Of a stretch of DNA of 64,000 nucleotides, positions 6,879 to 16,956 are shown in pieces. The number at the start of each line of letters is the position of its first letter. The first letter of the stretch is position 1. Where the stretch lies: positions 2,356,001 to 2,420,000 of the forward strand of contig NZ_CP172346.1 of NCBI RefSeq assembly GCF_044336245.1, in the 5' to 3' direction. Made by a program: the position numbers and the translations under genes. The stretch comes from Schlesneria sphaerica. GTDB lineage: Bacteria > Planctomycetota > Planctomycetia > Planctomycetales > Planctomycetaceae. Under the pieces are notes generated by a model. The model saw only the letters and a list, made by a program, of their open reading frames with translations. It did no database searches and was not told the DNA's origin.

Positions 6879-9341
6879 ATGCGTGCAGTCCTGACGCTGG
6901 TGCTTGTACTGGTTGCGTCCCCTACCTATGCCGCAAGTCCGGTTCTTTCGAGTATCCTCCCTCGTGGTGCCCAGCGAGGAATCGAGACTGAACTCTCCTT
7001 CAATGGTCAGCGCCTCGAAGACGCTCTGGAACTGATGATTTACGAACCGGGGATCGAAGTCACCCAGTTCACCGTCGTAAATGGCAGCCAGGTCAAGGCG
7101 AAACTCAAGATTGCACCGGATTGCGTGCTGGGAACCAAGCACTGTCGGATCCGGACGGGAAGTGGTCTATCTGATTTACGAACATTCCGGGTCAGCGCCT
7201 TGCCAACGGTTGCCGAGGTCGAACCGAACAGCGATTTCAAGCAACCACAGATTGTCGCCGGCAACGTGACGGTCGAGGGAATCATCCAGAATGAGGATGT
7301 GGATTATTTCCTGATCGAGGCAAAAAAAGGGGATCGCATTACGGCCGAGGTCGAAGGGATCCGATTGGGCGATACGTTCTTCGATCCGTATGTCGCCATT
7401 CTGAACGAATCGCGTTTTGAATTGGCGACAAGCGACGATGCGGCTCTGATCTGGCAGGACGGCGTGGCCTCGATCATCGCTCCTGCTGACGGAAAATACG
7501 TGATTCAAATCCGTGAAAGCAGCTACGGCGGAAACGGTGCCTGCTATTACCGATGCCACATCGGAAACTATCCTCGTCCCCTGGCGATTGTCCCAGCCGG
7601 AGGCAAGCCAGGACAGAAGCTCGCAGTCCGATTTATGGGCGACGTCAGCGGCGAGTTCGAACGGGAAGTCGAACTTCCCGCGAATGTCGATCCGGAGTAT
7701 GCCGTCTTTGCGACGGACGACAAGGGGATTTCTCCCTCGGGCAACCGCTTCCGAGTTGTTGACCTGGAAAACTCCATCGAGCAGGAACCGAACGAGACGA
7801 TTGCTCAGGCGACCAAAGCAGCCGCACCCGTCGCGTTTAACGGAGCACTCTCATCGAAAACGGATGTGGATTTTTTTGGTTTTACTGCGACCAAGGGGCA
7901 GACGCTGGAAATCCATGTCTGGGCTCGACGATTGCGATCGGAACTGGATCCGATTCTCATTCTCTACAACGCGCAGGGCGGAGCGATCGCCAGCAACGAC
8001 GATAGTAATGGACCGGATAGCTTCATCCGTTTCGCGGTCCCCGAAGATGGCCAATATTTTCTTGAGGTCAGAGACCACCTGCGACGGGGAGGCAGTGCGT
8101 TCCACTATCGCATTGAAGTCAGTCCGCTCGTGCCGGAAGCCTTGCTGGGTGTCAACGAATTTGTGCAGTACGTAGAGCCGAAACTCGCGATTCCCCAGGG
8201 AAATCGCTTCCCGCTGCTAATCAACGCCAACCGAGTCGCCTTTGGCGGCCATCTCGATTTCACAGGACTGAATCTGCCTGAAGGCGTCACCGTCGAGTCC
8301 TTCGGAATGGCAGCCGACCAGGGCTTGGCCCAAGTCATCCTTGCCGCTTCCCCGGATGCCCCGATGTCCGGGCGGTTCTCTCAAATCGTGGGATCGCTGA
8401 CAGACCCTGCCAACCCCAATCCCCCACGAGGTGAAGTTCGCCTTCCAACCGTTCTGGTCCGGGGACTGAACAATATTCCCTTCTGGACAGAACCGACATA
8501 CTCGCTCGCCACGGTCGTGACACAGAAAATTCCGTTCACGCTTCAGATTGTCGAACCGAAAGTCCCGCTCGTCCAAGGGGGACAGATGTCGCTGAAGGTG
8601 GTCGCAACGCGCGCCCCCGACTTCACTGCTCCGATCAAAATTGAGCTTGTGCTGAACCCTAATGGCGTTAACTCCAGCCGTGAGGTTTCCATCCCCGAAG
8701 GACAGTCCGAGGCACTGATTTCGATCAATGCAGCGGGGAATGCACAGGTCAAGGATCACAAGATCACTGTGCGGGGAGAAGCCACGGTCGGCAATGGCCC
8801 AGTCATGGTCTGCTCGCCATTCGTCACACTGCGTGTCGCCGAGCCCTATTTCCGATTCACCTATGAGGCGGCCGCAGTTGAACTTGGTGCCGAGACAGAT
8901 CTCGTCGTCAAACTGGAAACGGCCAAAGAATTCGAAGGGGATGCGACCGTGCAGTTGCTGGGCCTGCCCAACAAAATCACGACGACCGCAATGACATTCA
9001 ACAAGGACGCCAAAGAGCTGATTTTCAAGGTGAAAGCCGAAGCCGACGCCCCTGAAGGGGTCAACAAAAGTCTCTTCTGCCAGGCGGTCGTAACAGAAAA
9101 CGGCGAGCCAGTCATTCATAACATCGGGACAGGTCAAATTCGGGTCGACAAACCGTTACCTCCGAAGGCCGCACCTGTACCCGTAGCGCAGGCCGCCCCC
9201 GCAGCGACGCCAGAACCCACGGCCGCCCCGGTCAAGCGATTAACGCGGCTGGAGCAACTGCGACTTGAACAGGAACAACGCGTTAAAGCTCTGAATGGAT
9301 CTGCCGCTAGCCCTGACTCAAAGCCCGCTGGCGGTCAGTGA
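6879..9341 (+). CDS. Secreted protein with two pre-peptidase C-terminal (PPC) domains
   Basis: The ATG at 6879 gives an 820-residue protein with a clear signal peptide (MRAVLTLVLVLVASPTYAAS). An Ig-like/TIG-like region follows (SSILPRGAQRG). There are two PPC-type beta domains, each introduced by an EVEPN/EQEPN motif with a DVDYF or DVDFF core. Further beta-sandwich regions and a Pro/Ala-rich linker with a charged C-terminal helix complete it. No protease domain is visible, so a structural, binding or partner role in the envelope is likely. It sits 30 bp before the DUF1549/DUF1553 gene, which suggests co-transcription. The longer start at 6846 would bury the signal peptide. Confidence 0.8.
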   Translation: MRAVLTLVLVLVASPTYAASPVLSSILPRGAQRGIETELSFNGQRLEDALELMIYEPGIEVTQFTVVNGSQVKAKLKIAPDCVLGTKHCRIRTGSGLSDLRTFRVSALPTVAEVEPNSDFKQPQIVAGNVTVEGIIQNEDVDYFLIEAKKGDRITAEVEGIRLGDTFFDPYVAILNESRFELATSDDAALIWQDGVASIIAPADGKYVIQIRESSYGGNGACYYRCHIGNYPRPLAIVPAGGKPGQKLAVRFMGDVSGEFEREVELPANVDPEYAVFATDDKGISPSGNRFRVVDLENSIEQEPNETIAQATKAAAPVAFNGALSSKTDVDFFGFTATKGQTLEIHVWARRLRSELDPILILYNAQGGAIASNDDSNGPDSFIRFAVPEDGQYFLEVRDHLRRGGSAFHYRIEVSPLVPEALLGVNEFVQYVEPKLAIPQGNRFPLLINANRVAFGGHLDFTGLNLPEGVTVESFGMAADQGLAQVILAASPDAPMSGRFSQIVGSLTDPANPNPPRGEVRLPTVLVRGLNNIPFWTEPTYSLATVVTQKIPFTLQIVEPKVPLVQGGQMSLKVVATRAPDFTAPIKIELVLNPNGVNSSREVSIPEGQSEALISINAAGNAQVKDHKITVRGEATVGNGPVMVCSPFVTLRVAEPYFRFTYEAAAVELGAETDLVVKLETAKEFEGDATVQLLGLPNKITTTAMTFNKDAKELIFKVKAEADAPEGVNKSLFCQAVVTENGEPVIHNIGTGQIRVDKPLPPKAAPVPVAQAAPAATPEPTAAPVKRLTRLEQLRLEQEQRVKALNGSAASPDSKPAGGQ

Positions 9342-9371
9342 GCTTGTCGACGAAATATTAGGGACAATGAA

Positions 9372-11807
9372 ATGCCTCGGTTCTCACCTCTTGTACCGTT
9401 GCTGACGTGCGCGATGCTGACTCTCTGTCAAAACTTGATGGCAGCAGATTCGCCGCTGGTACAAATTAATGTCTACCCTCCCGAAGTGAACCTCACGACC
9501 CACAGCGACCGGCAACGCGTCGTGGTCCAGGCAGTCCAAGCGGATGGAATCACGCGTGATATTGGCAAAGAAGCCAAATTCACCTTGGCAAACCCCGCAC
9601 TCTGTCGCCGTGAGGGGACGACGTTCCATCCCGTCGCCGACGGGCAGACCGAACTGAAAGTCGAATATGGCGGTAAGTCCCAAACGATCCCCGTGAAGGT
9701 CGAACGAGCAGCGGAATCGCGGCCCATCAGTTTTAAACTCGACGTCATGCCTGTCTGGATGAAGACCGGTTGCAACACAGGAAGCTGTCACGGAGCAGCA
9801 CGTGGGAAGGATGGCTTTCGCCTGTCCCTGTTCGGGTACGATCCCGATGGAGATTACCAGCGGATTACGCGTGAACTTCCCGGTCGCCGCATTGACCTGA
9901 GTATTCCCGAAGCCAGTCTGATCATCGAAAAATCGGTTGGCGTCGTCCCTCATACGGGGGGAAAGCGATTCGAGAGAGACTCTGAAATCTGCAATACCGT
10001 CATCGACTGGATCTCGGCCGGCTGTCCCAGCGATCCCGCAAACGTCGCCACATGCATTGGCCTGGAGATTTATCCACGCGATGGAGTCCTCGACGGTGAA
10101 GGGGCTCAGCAGGCAGTCACTGCACGAGCCAAATACTCTGACGGAACGGATCGGGACGTCACCTCACTGGCTCTGTATCTTTCCAATAATGACACCTCAG
10201 CCTCAATTTCACAGGATGGAATCATCACGGCCGGAGCACGCGGTGAAGCCTTCGTCATGGCTCGCTTTGCCACATTCACCGTTGGCTCCCACTTCGTGGT
10301 ATTGCCGAAAGGGTTGGTCTACGAAGACGTTTCAAAACCCCAGGTCAACTACATTGACGAGTTGGTCAATCAGAAACTGAAGAAGCTGCGAATCGATCCA
10401 TCCGTGAAGGCAGCCGACGAAGCCTTCCTGCGTCGCGTTTATGTCGACCTGGTAGGACAAGTCCCCTCGGAAGCGGAATACACGCGATTTATTACCAGTG
10501 CCGAGCCCGACAAGCGTGACAAGCTGATCGATGAGCTGCTAAACCGCAAGGAATTCACAGAACTGTGGGTCAGCAAATGGGCCGAATGGCTGATGATGCG
10601 TTCCTCGATTCAGACGAGTCCGAAATCGATCACGCTTTATTACACCTGGCTCAGCGAACAGATCGCCGACAACGTGCCGCTCGACAAAATGGTTCGAGAC
10701 ATTCTGGGGGCCAGCGGTGGTACGTTCAAGAATCCTGCGACCAACTTCTATCAGATCGAACCTGACGTGCTGAAAGTCAGTGAGAACGTCGCTCAGATCT
10801 TCATGGGAATGCGCATCCAGTGCACCCAGTGTCACAACCACCCGTTTGATCGCTGGACGATGGATGACTACTACTCGTTCGCCGCATTTTTCAGGCAAGT
10901 GGGGCGTAAACAAGGTGAAGATTATCGTGAGACAATTGTCTTCAACGCGGGAGGTGGCGAAGTCAATCATCCCGTCGGCGGTCGCGTCATGCTTCCCGAG
11001 TTCCTCGGAGGTGGCCCTGCCGATGTCGCCGGAAAGGATCGACGTGAAGTCCTGGCCGAATGGCTTGCTTCTCCCAAAAATCCCTACTTTGCTCAGAACT
11101 TCGTGAACCGGATCTGGCACCACTTCTTCGGTATCGGGATTGTGGAGCCTGTCGACGATGTCCGCGTCAGTAACCCCGCATCGAACGAACCACTCCTTGT
11201 CGAACTTGCGCGACGGTTCACAGAATCAAATTACAACTTCAAGTCATTGGTACGGGACATTTGCCGGTCAGAGGCCTATCAGCGTTCGACCGAAAAGAAC
11301 GCCAGCAACGCCACGGACGAACGCAACTTCGCCTCGCAAACGCTACGACGCATCAAGGCCGAGTCGATGCTGGATATCATCAGCCAGGTCACGTCCACCC
11401 AGGATAAGTTTCCATTACTGCCTGTGGGAGCACGAGCGGTCCAGATCGCCGACGGCGCAACCAGCACCTACTTTCTGACGACGTTCGGGCGCGCCACGCG
11501 CGAGACGGCCTGTTCGTGTGAAGTCAAAATGGAACCGACGCTTTCACAAGCGCTTCATCTCCTCAATGGCGAAACATCGAACCAGAAGATTGTTCAGGGA
11601 GGCTTGGTCGCAAGCTTGCAGGGCGAAAACCTCACCCCGGAACAGATCGTTGAACGGCTCTATATTCGCTGTCTCAGCCGGAAGCCAACCCCTGACGAGA
11701 TTAGCGCTTTGCGGCCACTGTTTGCCGAAGGGAACGACATTAAGCGTTCGCTCGAAGATATCTTCTGGGCACTTCTCAACAGCCGCGAGTTCCTGTTCAA
11801 CCATTAG
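9372..11807 (+). CDS. DUF1549/DUF1553 protein with Big2-like domains and a CX4CH site
   Basis: The 811-residue exported protein has a signal peptide ending near MAADS, then a Big2-like beta domain. Next is a cytochrome-like segment with CNTGSCHGAARG, where C134 and C139-H140 make an unusual CX4CH spacing. A second Big2-like domain (DGTDRDVTSLALYLSNND) follows, then DUF1549, which contains a canonical CTQCHNHPFDRW motif, and DUF1553 at the C-terminus. Both modules are common in planctomycete surface-protein operons of unknown function. Whether the CX4CH site binds haem is not known from sequence. An AGGGA site precedes the ATG. It is probably co-transcribed with the PPC gene. Confidence 0.87.
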   Translation: MPRFSPLVPLLTCAMLTLCQNLMAADSPLVQINVYPPEVNLTTHSDRQRVVVQAVQADGITRDIGKEAKFTLANPALCRREGTTFHPVADGQTELKVEYGGKSQTIPVKVERAAESRPISFKLDVMPVWMKTGCNTGSCHGAARGKDGFRLSLFGYDPDGDYQRITRELPGRRIDLSIPEASLIIEKSVGVVPHTGGKRFERDSEICNTVIDWISAGCPSDPANVATCIGLEIYPRDGVLDGEGAQQAVTARAKYSDGTDRDVTSLALYLSNNDTSASISQDGIITAGARGEAFVMARFATFTVGSHFVVLPKGLVYEDVSKPQVNYIDELVNQKLKKLRIDPSVKAADEAFLRRVYVDLVGQVPSEAEYTRFITSAEPDKRDKLIDELLNRKEFTELWVSKWAEWLMMRSSIQTSPKSITLYYTWLSEQIADNVPLDKMVRDILGASGGTFKNPATNFYQIEPDVLKVSENVAQIFMGMRIQCTQCHNHPFDRWTMDDYYSFAAFFRQVGRKQGEDYRETIVFNAGGGEVNHPVGGRVMLPEFLGGGPADVAGKDRREVLAEWLASPKNPYFAQNFVNRIWHHFFGIGIVEPVDDVRVSNPASNEPLLVELARRFTESNYNFKSLVRDICRSEAYQRSTEKNASNATDERNFASQTLRRIKAESMLDIISQVTSTQDKFPLLPVGARAVQIADGATSTYFLTTFGRATRETACSCEVKMEPTLSQALHLLNGETSNQKIVQGGLVASLQGENLTPEQIVERLYIRCLSRKPTPDEISALRPLFAEGNDIKRSLEDIFWALLNSREFLFNH

Positions 11808-11830
11808 CCGACCAGGGCGAGCAAACCTGG

Positions 11831-11868
11831 GTGCCGGGGTTGATGGGGTTGCCCCCCCGCCCCGGCAC
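11831..11868 (+). terminator. GC-rich hairpin after the DUF1553 gene
   Basis: A 9-bp stem pairs 11831-11839 with 11860-11868, with C/G-rich sequence between the arms. It lies 23 bp past the stop codon. There is no T-run after it, so attenuation or RNA stabilisation is as likely as termination. Confidence 0.45.
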
Positions 11869-12013
11869 TCCCCCCCCTCTCATCCTGTCCAATCGACATA
11901 CGAGAGTGGCCGGTAATTGAAAACACCTGATCTGCGAGAAGCTCACTTAATGCGACTCTCGCAATCCAGTTTTGCGGTCCTCGTGACCCGATGAATTCGT
12001 GGAGTGATTGGTT

Positions 12014-14257
12014 ATGCGTTCCTTCGCTATCTGTCTGGTCGCACTCAGTCTGTTTTCGGGATCTACCCAGGCGGAAGAGAAGGCGGCACCCAAAGAAGAA
12101 AAGATCACGTTCGATCAGCATATTCTGCCCATCTTTCGTGAAAAATGTGGTTCCTGCCACAACACGAATGACAAAAAAGGGGATCTGGTTCTCGACAACT
12201 ACGGCCTGGCCATGCAAGGGGGCGCTTCCGGTGAAGTGATCCACACCGATGGTGACGCTTCGCAAAGTCAGCTTTACCTCGTCGTAGCACACTTATCTGA
12301 ACCCAAGATGCCTCCGCAGCAGCCCAAGCTGCCTGACGAGCAACTCGAATTAATTCGGAAATGGATCGAGGGGGGGGCTCTCGAAAACAGTGGCAGTAAA
12401 GCCAAGGCGAAAAAGAACGTGGCCGTTGCAATGGTGACGGTCTCCAATCAGCGTCCTGCCGGCCCAGCTCCGATGCCCGAGAACCTCCCGCTCGAGCCTG
12501 TAGTCATTTCCCAGCGCGGTAATGGCATCACGGCCCTCGCCGCAAACCCATGGTCGCCACTCGTCGCAGTGGCGGGACACAAGCAAGTCATTCTGTATGA
12601 CACGAGGACAAGCGAAGTCGCGGGGATTCTCCCCTTCCCAGAAGGAGTGGCACACGTCCTGAAGTTCAGTCGCAATGGACAGTGGCTGCTCGCGGGGGGT
12701 GGACGCGGAGCCCACTCGGGCAAGGTGGTCTTGTGGGATGTCAAATCGGGCAAGCGAGTCGCCGAGGTTGGTTCTGAGTATGACGTTGTTCTGGCCGCCG
12801 ATATCAGCCCAGACCATACGCAGGTGGCTCTGGGTGGCCCCAAGAAAATCGTACGCGTTTACGATACATCGACCGGAGAATTACTCTACGAGAAAAACAA
12901 ACACACCGACTGGATCACGGCGCTGGAGTTCAGCCCCGATGGCGTCTTGCTGGCAACTGCCGATCGCAGCAATGGCCTGATCGTGTGGGAAGCATTCACC
13001 GGCCGAGAGTTCTACGTACTGACCGGACATACCGCAGCACTGAGCGATGTCAGTTGGTCACCCGATAGCAATATTCTGGCCTCGTGCAGTGAAGATACGA
13101 CCATTCGGTTGTGGGAAATGCAGAATGGAACCCTGATTAAAAACTGGGGTGCACACGGAGGAGGCGTCACGGGGATCGAGATCTCTCGTGACAACCGCAT
13201 CGCTTCCACCGGTCGCGACAATACGGCGAAGCTCTGGGACTTCAACGGGACAGCGATTCGCGCTTTTGGAGGACTGACGGATATCGGAATGGAAGTGACA
13301 TTCGATTCCGAGAACGATTTTCTGCTGGCAGGCGATCTGTCGGGGATCGTCCGCGTCTGGAACGCCAAAGATGGAGCCATTGTCAGCCAGCTTTTGACTA
13401 ACCCACCTCCACTCGAACAACAGATCGCAATTGCCGCTCAGTCGAAAGCCTCCGCAGAAGCCGCAGCCAAGCAGGCTGCGACGAACCTCGAATCGCTGAA
13501 CCGGCAAATTGCCGAACGGAAGAAAGCGGAAGAATCCGCCGCCCAAGTCTTGGCAGACACCTCCTCCCAAGTCGAGCGCCTGACGAAATCAAAGACCCAG
13601 GCAGAGGCGGAACTCAACGCCAGACGGAAAGCGTTTGAGACATCAGAGGGAGAATTGACTGCCGCCCAGGTGGCGCACTCGAATGCAGCAAAAGCGAAGG
13701 ATGCCGCACTTCAGGCAGCAAGCGAACACAAAGCAAAAGTGAAAACCGCAACCGAAGCGGCTGAAGTTGCGAAGAAGGATGCTGAAAAGGCAGACGCGGC
13801 CCTGGCTGCCAGTCCCGACGATGCCAGTCTGAAAGAGGCCGCCGCCTCAGCCAGGAAGAACCTCGACACACTAGCAGACCGGTTGAAGGAAGAGATGGAT
13901 GCTGCTGCTAAGGCGAATCAGCAGCTCAAAGCCGGGGAAGAGGCCCTGAGCGCAGCGGTCGCTGCATTGAATAAGGCGAAAGCTTCTCGAGAGAAAGCTG
14001 CAGAAGAGACTAAAAAGGCGGAGCTGTCAGTGACCGAATGCACAGACAAACTCAAGCTGGCAACGGAAGCCGCCGCTGTGGCCAAGACCACATTGGATAA
14101 AGCAGCGGCCGAAGCGGTGATCACTCCAGAACTTCAAAAGCAAGTTGCAGACGCAGAAGCCGCGGTGAAGGTCACATCTGAAAAGCTGGTTCTTCTCTCC
14201 GGGCAGTTCGAACGGCTCAATGCGGGGAAAGGCCGAACTCACCAGCTACCCGAGTGA
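12014..14257 (+). CDS. PSCyt1 cytochrome c - WD40 propeller - coiled-coil protein
   Basis: The 747-residue exported protein starts with a signal peptide (MRSFAICLVALSLFSGSTQA). A planctomycete cytochrome domain (PSCyt1) follows, with the haem site CGSCH and a likely axial methionine in KMPPQQ. Residues from about 165 to 460 form a seven-bladed WD40 propeller, with blade ends such as VVLWD, IVRVYD, TIRLWE, AKLWD and VRVWN. The last 280 residues are an Ala/Lys/Glu-rich coiled coil. A monohaem domain fused to a propeller suggests electron transfer on a protein scaffold. The ATG at 12014 has GGAG at suitable distance. It completes the preceding envelope-protein set. Confidence 0.85.
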   Translation: MRSFAICLVALSLFSGSTQAEEKAAPKEEKITFDQHILPIFREKCGSCHNTNDKKGDLVLDNYGLAMQGGASGEVIHTDGDASQSQLYLVVAHLSEPKMPPQQPKLPDEQLELIRKWIEGGALENSGSKAKAKKNVAVAMVTVSNQRPAGPAPMPENLPLEPVVISQRGNGITALAANPWSPLVAVAGHKQVILYDTRTSEVAGILPFPEGVAHVLKFSRNGQWLLAGGGRGAHSGKVVLWDVKSGKRVAEVGSEYDVVLAADISPDHTQVALGGPKKIVRVYDTSTGELLYEKNKHTDWITALEFSPDGVLLATADRSNGLIVWEAFTGREFYVLTGHTAALSDVSWSPDSNILASCSEDTTIRLWEMQNGTLIKNWGAHGGGVTGIEISRDNRIASTGRDNTAKLWDFNGTAIRAFGGLTDIGMEVTFDSENDFLLAGDLSGIVRVWNAKDGAIVSQLLTNPPPLEQQIAIAAQSKASAEAAAKQAATNLESLNRQIAERKKAEESAAQVLADTSSQVERLTKSKTQAEAELNARRKAFETSEGELTAAQVAHSNAAKAKDAALQAASEHKAKVKTATEAAEVAKKDAEKADAALAASPDDASLKEAAASARKNLDTLADRLKEEMDAAAKANQQLKAGEEALSAAVAALNKAKASREKAAEETKKAELSVTECTDKLKLATEAAAVAKTTLDKAAAEAVITPELQKQVADAEAAVKVTSEKLVLLSGQFERLNAGKGRTHQLPE

Positions 14258-14275
14258 AGTTCCGTTGAAGCAGGC

Positions 14276-14309
14276 GGCCCGAGTTTTCCGTTTCCGGAAC
14301 GCTCGGGCC
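14276..14309. terminator. Bidirectional terminator hairpin
   Basis: An 8-bp stem GGCCCGAG/CTCGGGCC (14276-14283 with 14302-14309), with additional pairing inside, lies between the convergent ends of the PSCyt1 gene and the membrane protein gene. Confidence 0.6.
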
Positions 14310-14363
14310 AGTGCTATTCTGTGTCTCTCTCGCGGACCTCCCGGCACCGGGCCCACCCGTCGG

Positions 14364-16889
14364 TCACTCCAGTGCCCGGATCGCTCTTTCCTTACGCTTT
14401 CGCTTGGTTTCCTCGAGCAGCTTGAGTTCGTCGTTAATCGTCTTCTTGAGTTCTTCCAGAACCGCGTCGAAACGAGCCATTTCGGCCATTTCACCAAGCA
14501 CCTCTTCTAACCGGGCGATCAACGTGGACAACTGATCGATTGACGTCTCCAGCGAGGATGCGGGATTCGTGCTCTTATCGAGCGCCAATCTGAAGAGCCC
14601 TAAAGAACTGTCGAGGCTGGGAAAGTTGGTCATGTTGATGGCATTGAGTGGTGACAGGATTCGTCGATCAAGCCGTTCCAGCATGGCTGGCGTATCTGCC
14701 GCATTGTTGATCAGCTCTTCGCGGATATCGGCAAATGCGGATTCGACACCAACTGTCTCGATCGCGTTCTTGCGAATGCCATGGAGCGACCGATCTGCTG
14801 CTGCATTCAAACCTTGTGAATTGGCCTTGATCATCTGACTGATCTGCTCAGAACTCTGCGAACCCTTGAGTCCTGAATCGAGCAGTTTTTCGTGCTGAGT
14901 ACGCAACTCCTGAAGTGTTCCTTTACACTCGGAAATGATCTGTTCGACACGTTTGCGCAGATTCAGTTCCCGGCCGTACAGCATCGAAAGAAGTTCTTCT
15001 TCGGGAATAATCGTGAAGGTGAACTTGATACCCTGCGAGCGGTGAGCGGCACTCGGGGCAGGAGCTGCATCCCCCACCGCGTTAGGATCCACTGGCTGGA
15101 GCGGGCCACCGTCCGACACCGTGCAGCCATCAAGGGCAGAGACCGTGAGCGTCAGTCGCTGCTTCGTCGATAGATCTAGCGGAAGTACATCGAACCGCTC
15201 AAATTCCTCGTTTTCAGCGCGCTTCAGCGTGAACTCTCTCGAATCCGGCAGAGGTGGTGCCGCAAATGAACGCTTCTGCCATTCCTGAGCGTCGTCTACC
15301 CGGAACTCAAACTCTGCATTCGCGATCCCATAGTCGTCTGTGATGGTTCCAGCGATCGGAATTCTGGCCTTGCGAGTAATTGAGGTGCCGATCCCCTTCA
15401 GCCGTGACTCGATCACAGGGGGTTGATCTACGATCCCGTTGATTGTGAAGCGGGCTGGTGTGGAACTGGTGATCTGATCGACATCCTCGAGCGTAATTCG
15501 CACAAGGCTGTCCGGAGGCATCGGCAGTGGCAAGAGGGGAGACGTTCCGGCGGCCGATGCGGCACTCAATAGACCGGGGAGTATGGCGGCGGCATCCGCT
15601 CTCAAGATGAACGGCATCGAGAACGTGAGGCGGTCGTTCGACCAGAACTGCGGTTGTCCAGCTCCGACGACGATCGGAAGTTGAAGTTGAGTCTTGCCAT
15701 CTTGAGATTTCATCGAAATCAACGCTTCCGGAGCACCAGTCGCACCGTGAGTGAGCGTGATCTCCCACCGATCAGGTCCAACATCCCCTTCGATTCTGGC
15801 CTGAGTCAGCGGTTTGTTGGCAGTAATCTCCAGGATGAAGTCGGTCTGCAATGGAAGCGAAATCTGAGAGCCATTCAGCTCGTTCGATGTCCGTTCCACA
15901 CCAGCACTGCTAACGGTGTTAAGACCCGTATATTCCGGGAACAGACTGTGCAGCGTCACCCGAGTGACCTCCGGGGGCGGAACAACGTCGACAAGGTAAG
16001 GATCTGAATGGCGGTAGTCCCCTCCAGAGACCCAAAGTTGAGCCCCTTCAATCAATCCGACAAACGTATGTCGGAAGACCTGATCGGCAGAAGGGGTCAG
16101 CCAGATCTGGGTTGTACGGCGCCCCATCTGGCTGTCGAGTCGAATTCGGCGGGGGGGCTTTTTTCCTTCCGGCACTTCAACAACGACCGTGAGGTCCCCC
16201 CCTTTCGGATGTCGATAGTGGCCTTCCACAAAATCCCGAACTCGGTCCCCAGGTTGAACCACGACTTTCATTACCAGTTCGGTTTCCCGGGTCCAGTAGC
16301 CATCCTTCAGTCCCAAATAGCCGGCGGCCCAGCGTTCCATCGCCGCGGAGTCCACCACCATCATTCCGAAGACCGATGCAACCAGAACAACGGCGCCGAC
16401 AATCGCTCGGCGAAGAGGGCGACTGTCAAAAACTGAACCCAGATCCAGCCGGGATGCCGTACTGGTGACATCCTTCAGTGTCCGCTGCAACATGGCCGCA
16501 GTGACGGGCGAATCCGTCTCAAGGAGACCTTCAGACGCTTCAACGGCCGTTATCAGTCGATCGTCCAGTTCGGGAAATCGCCGTTCAAGGACCAGCGCGA
16601 GTGCCTTGGTGCGGAACCCGCGAAACAACCGCAGCCCGATCCACGAACAGGCCCCCAAAGTGACGAGTGAAATTCCGGCGATTAAGACGGCTGCGCGAAA
16701 CCAGCGAGGAAGCTCCAGGTGACTGAGCTGAAAATAGGCCCAGTCAAAGGCGAAACTGGACCAGAAGAGTACGCCGAGTACGACAACGACGAGAGCCAGC
16801 CCTTCCCAGAATACATAGGAACGGATTCGTGACTTGAGCTGATCAAGGATAGAAAGAGCTTCAGCGGGAAGTTGGTTCGGCGTAGTCAT
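14364..16889 (-). CDS. Large membrane protein with N-terminal TM helices and coiled-coil tail (DUF4175-like)
   Basis: The 841-residue protein has three predicted membrane segments in the first 190 residues (around 25-55, 65-90 and 160-180), a long extracytoplasmic beta-rich region, and a C-terminal coiled coil of about 200 residues ending in a highly basic KRKRKER patch. The layout resembles DUF4175-type proteins, which are encoded last in MoxR/BatA/VWA clusters. That is what is seen here: it lies 58 bp after a VWA gene and continues the same operon. The function is unknown. A role in envelope assembly or complex maturation is suggested only by its neighbours. Confidence 0.65.
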   Translation of the reverse strand: MTTPNQLPAEALSILDQLKSRIRSYVFWEGLALVVVVLGVLFWSSFAFDWAYFQLSHLELPRWFRAAVLIAGISLVTLGACSWIGLRLFRGFRTKALALVLERRFPELDDRLITAVEASEGLLETDSPVTAAMLQRTLKDVTSTASRLDLGSVFDSRPLRRAIVGAVVLVASVFGMMVVDSAAMERWAAGYLGLKDGYWTRETELVMKVVVQPGDRVRDFVEGHYRHPKGGDLTVVVEVPEGKKPPRRIRLDSQMGRRTTQIWLTPSADQVFRHTFVGLIEGAQLWVSGGDYRHSDPYLVDVVPPPEVTRVTLHSLFPEYTGLNTVSSAGVERTSNELNGSQISLPLQTDFILEITANKPLTQARIEGDVGPDRWEITLTHGATGAPEALISMKSQDGKTQLQLPIVVGAGQPQFWSNDRLTFSMPFILRADAAAILPGLLSAASAAGTSPLLPLPMPPDSLVRITLEDVDQITSSTPARFTINGIVDQPPVIESRLKGIGTSITRKARIPIAGTITDDYGIANAEFEFRVDDAQEWQKRSFAAPPLPDSREFTLKRAENEEFERFDVLPLDLSTKQRLTLTVSALDGCTVSDGGPLQPVDPNAVGDAAPAPSAAHRSQGIKFTFTIIPEEELLSMLYGRELNLRKRVEQIISECKGTLQELRTQHEKLLDSGLKGSQSSEQISQMIKANSQGLNAAADRSLHGIRKNAIETVGVESAFADIREELINNAADTPAMLERLDRRILSPLNAINMTNFPSLDSSLGLFRLALDKSTNPASSLETSIDQLSTLIARLEEVLGEMAEMARFDAVLEELKKTINDELKLLEETKRKRKERAIRALE

Positions 16890-16930
16890 GGACCGCTCTT
16901 GAGCTTTTAACTTCTGGGGATGCGGAATCG

Positions 16931-16956
16931 CTGGCCTGAGCCAGCCGTCAGGCCAG
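16931..16956 (-). terminator. Intercistronic hairpin at the VWA gene stop codon
   Basis: A perfect 9-bp stem (16931-16939 with 16948-16956) includes the stop codon of the upstream VWA gene. Because the next gene follows within 60 bp, it more likely modulates expression within the operon than ends it. Confidence 0.35.

Noticed and set aside
8217..9137. A 306-codon minus-strand frame opposite the PPC-domain gene.
   Set aside because: The plus-strand protein has a signal peptide and PPC domains; the antisense product has no features.
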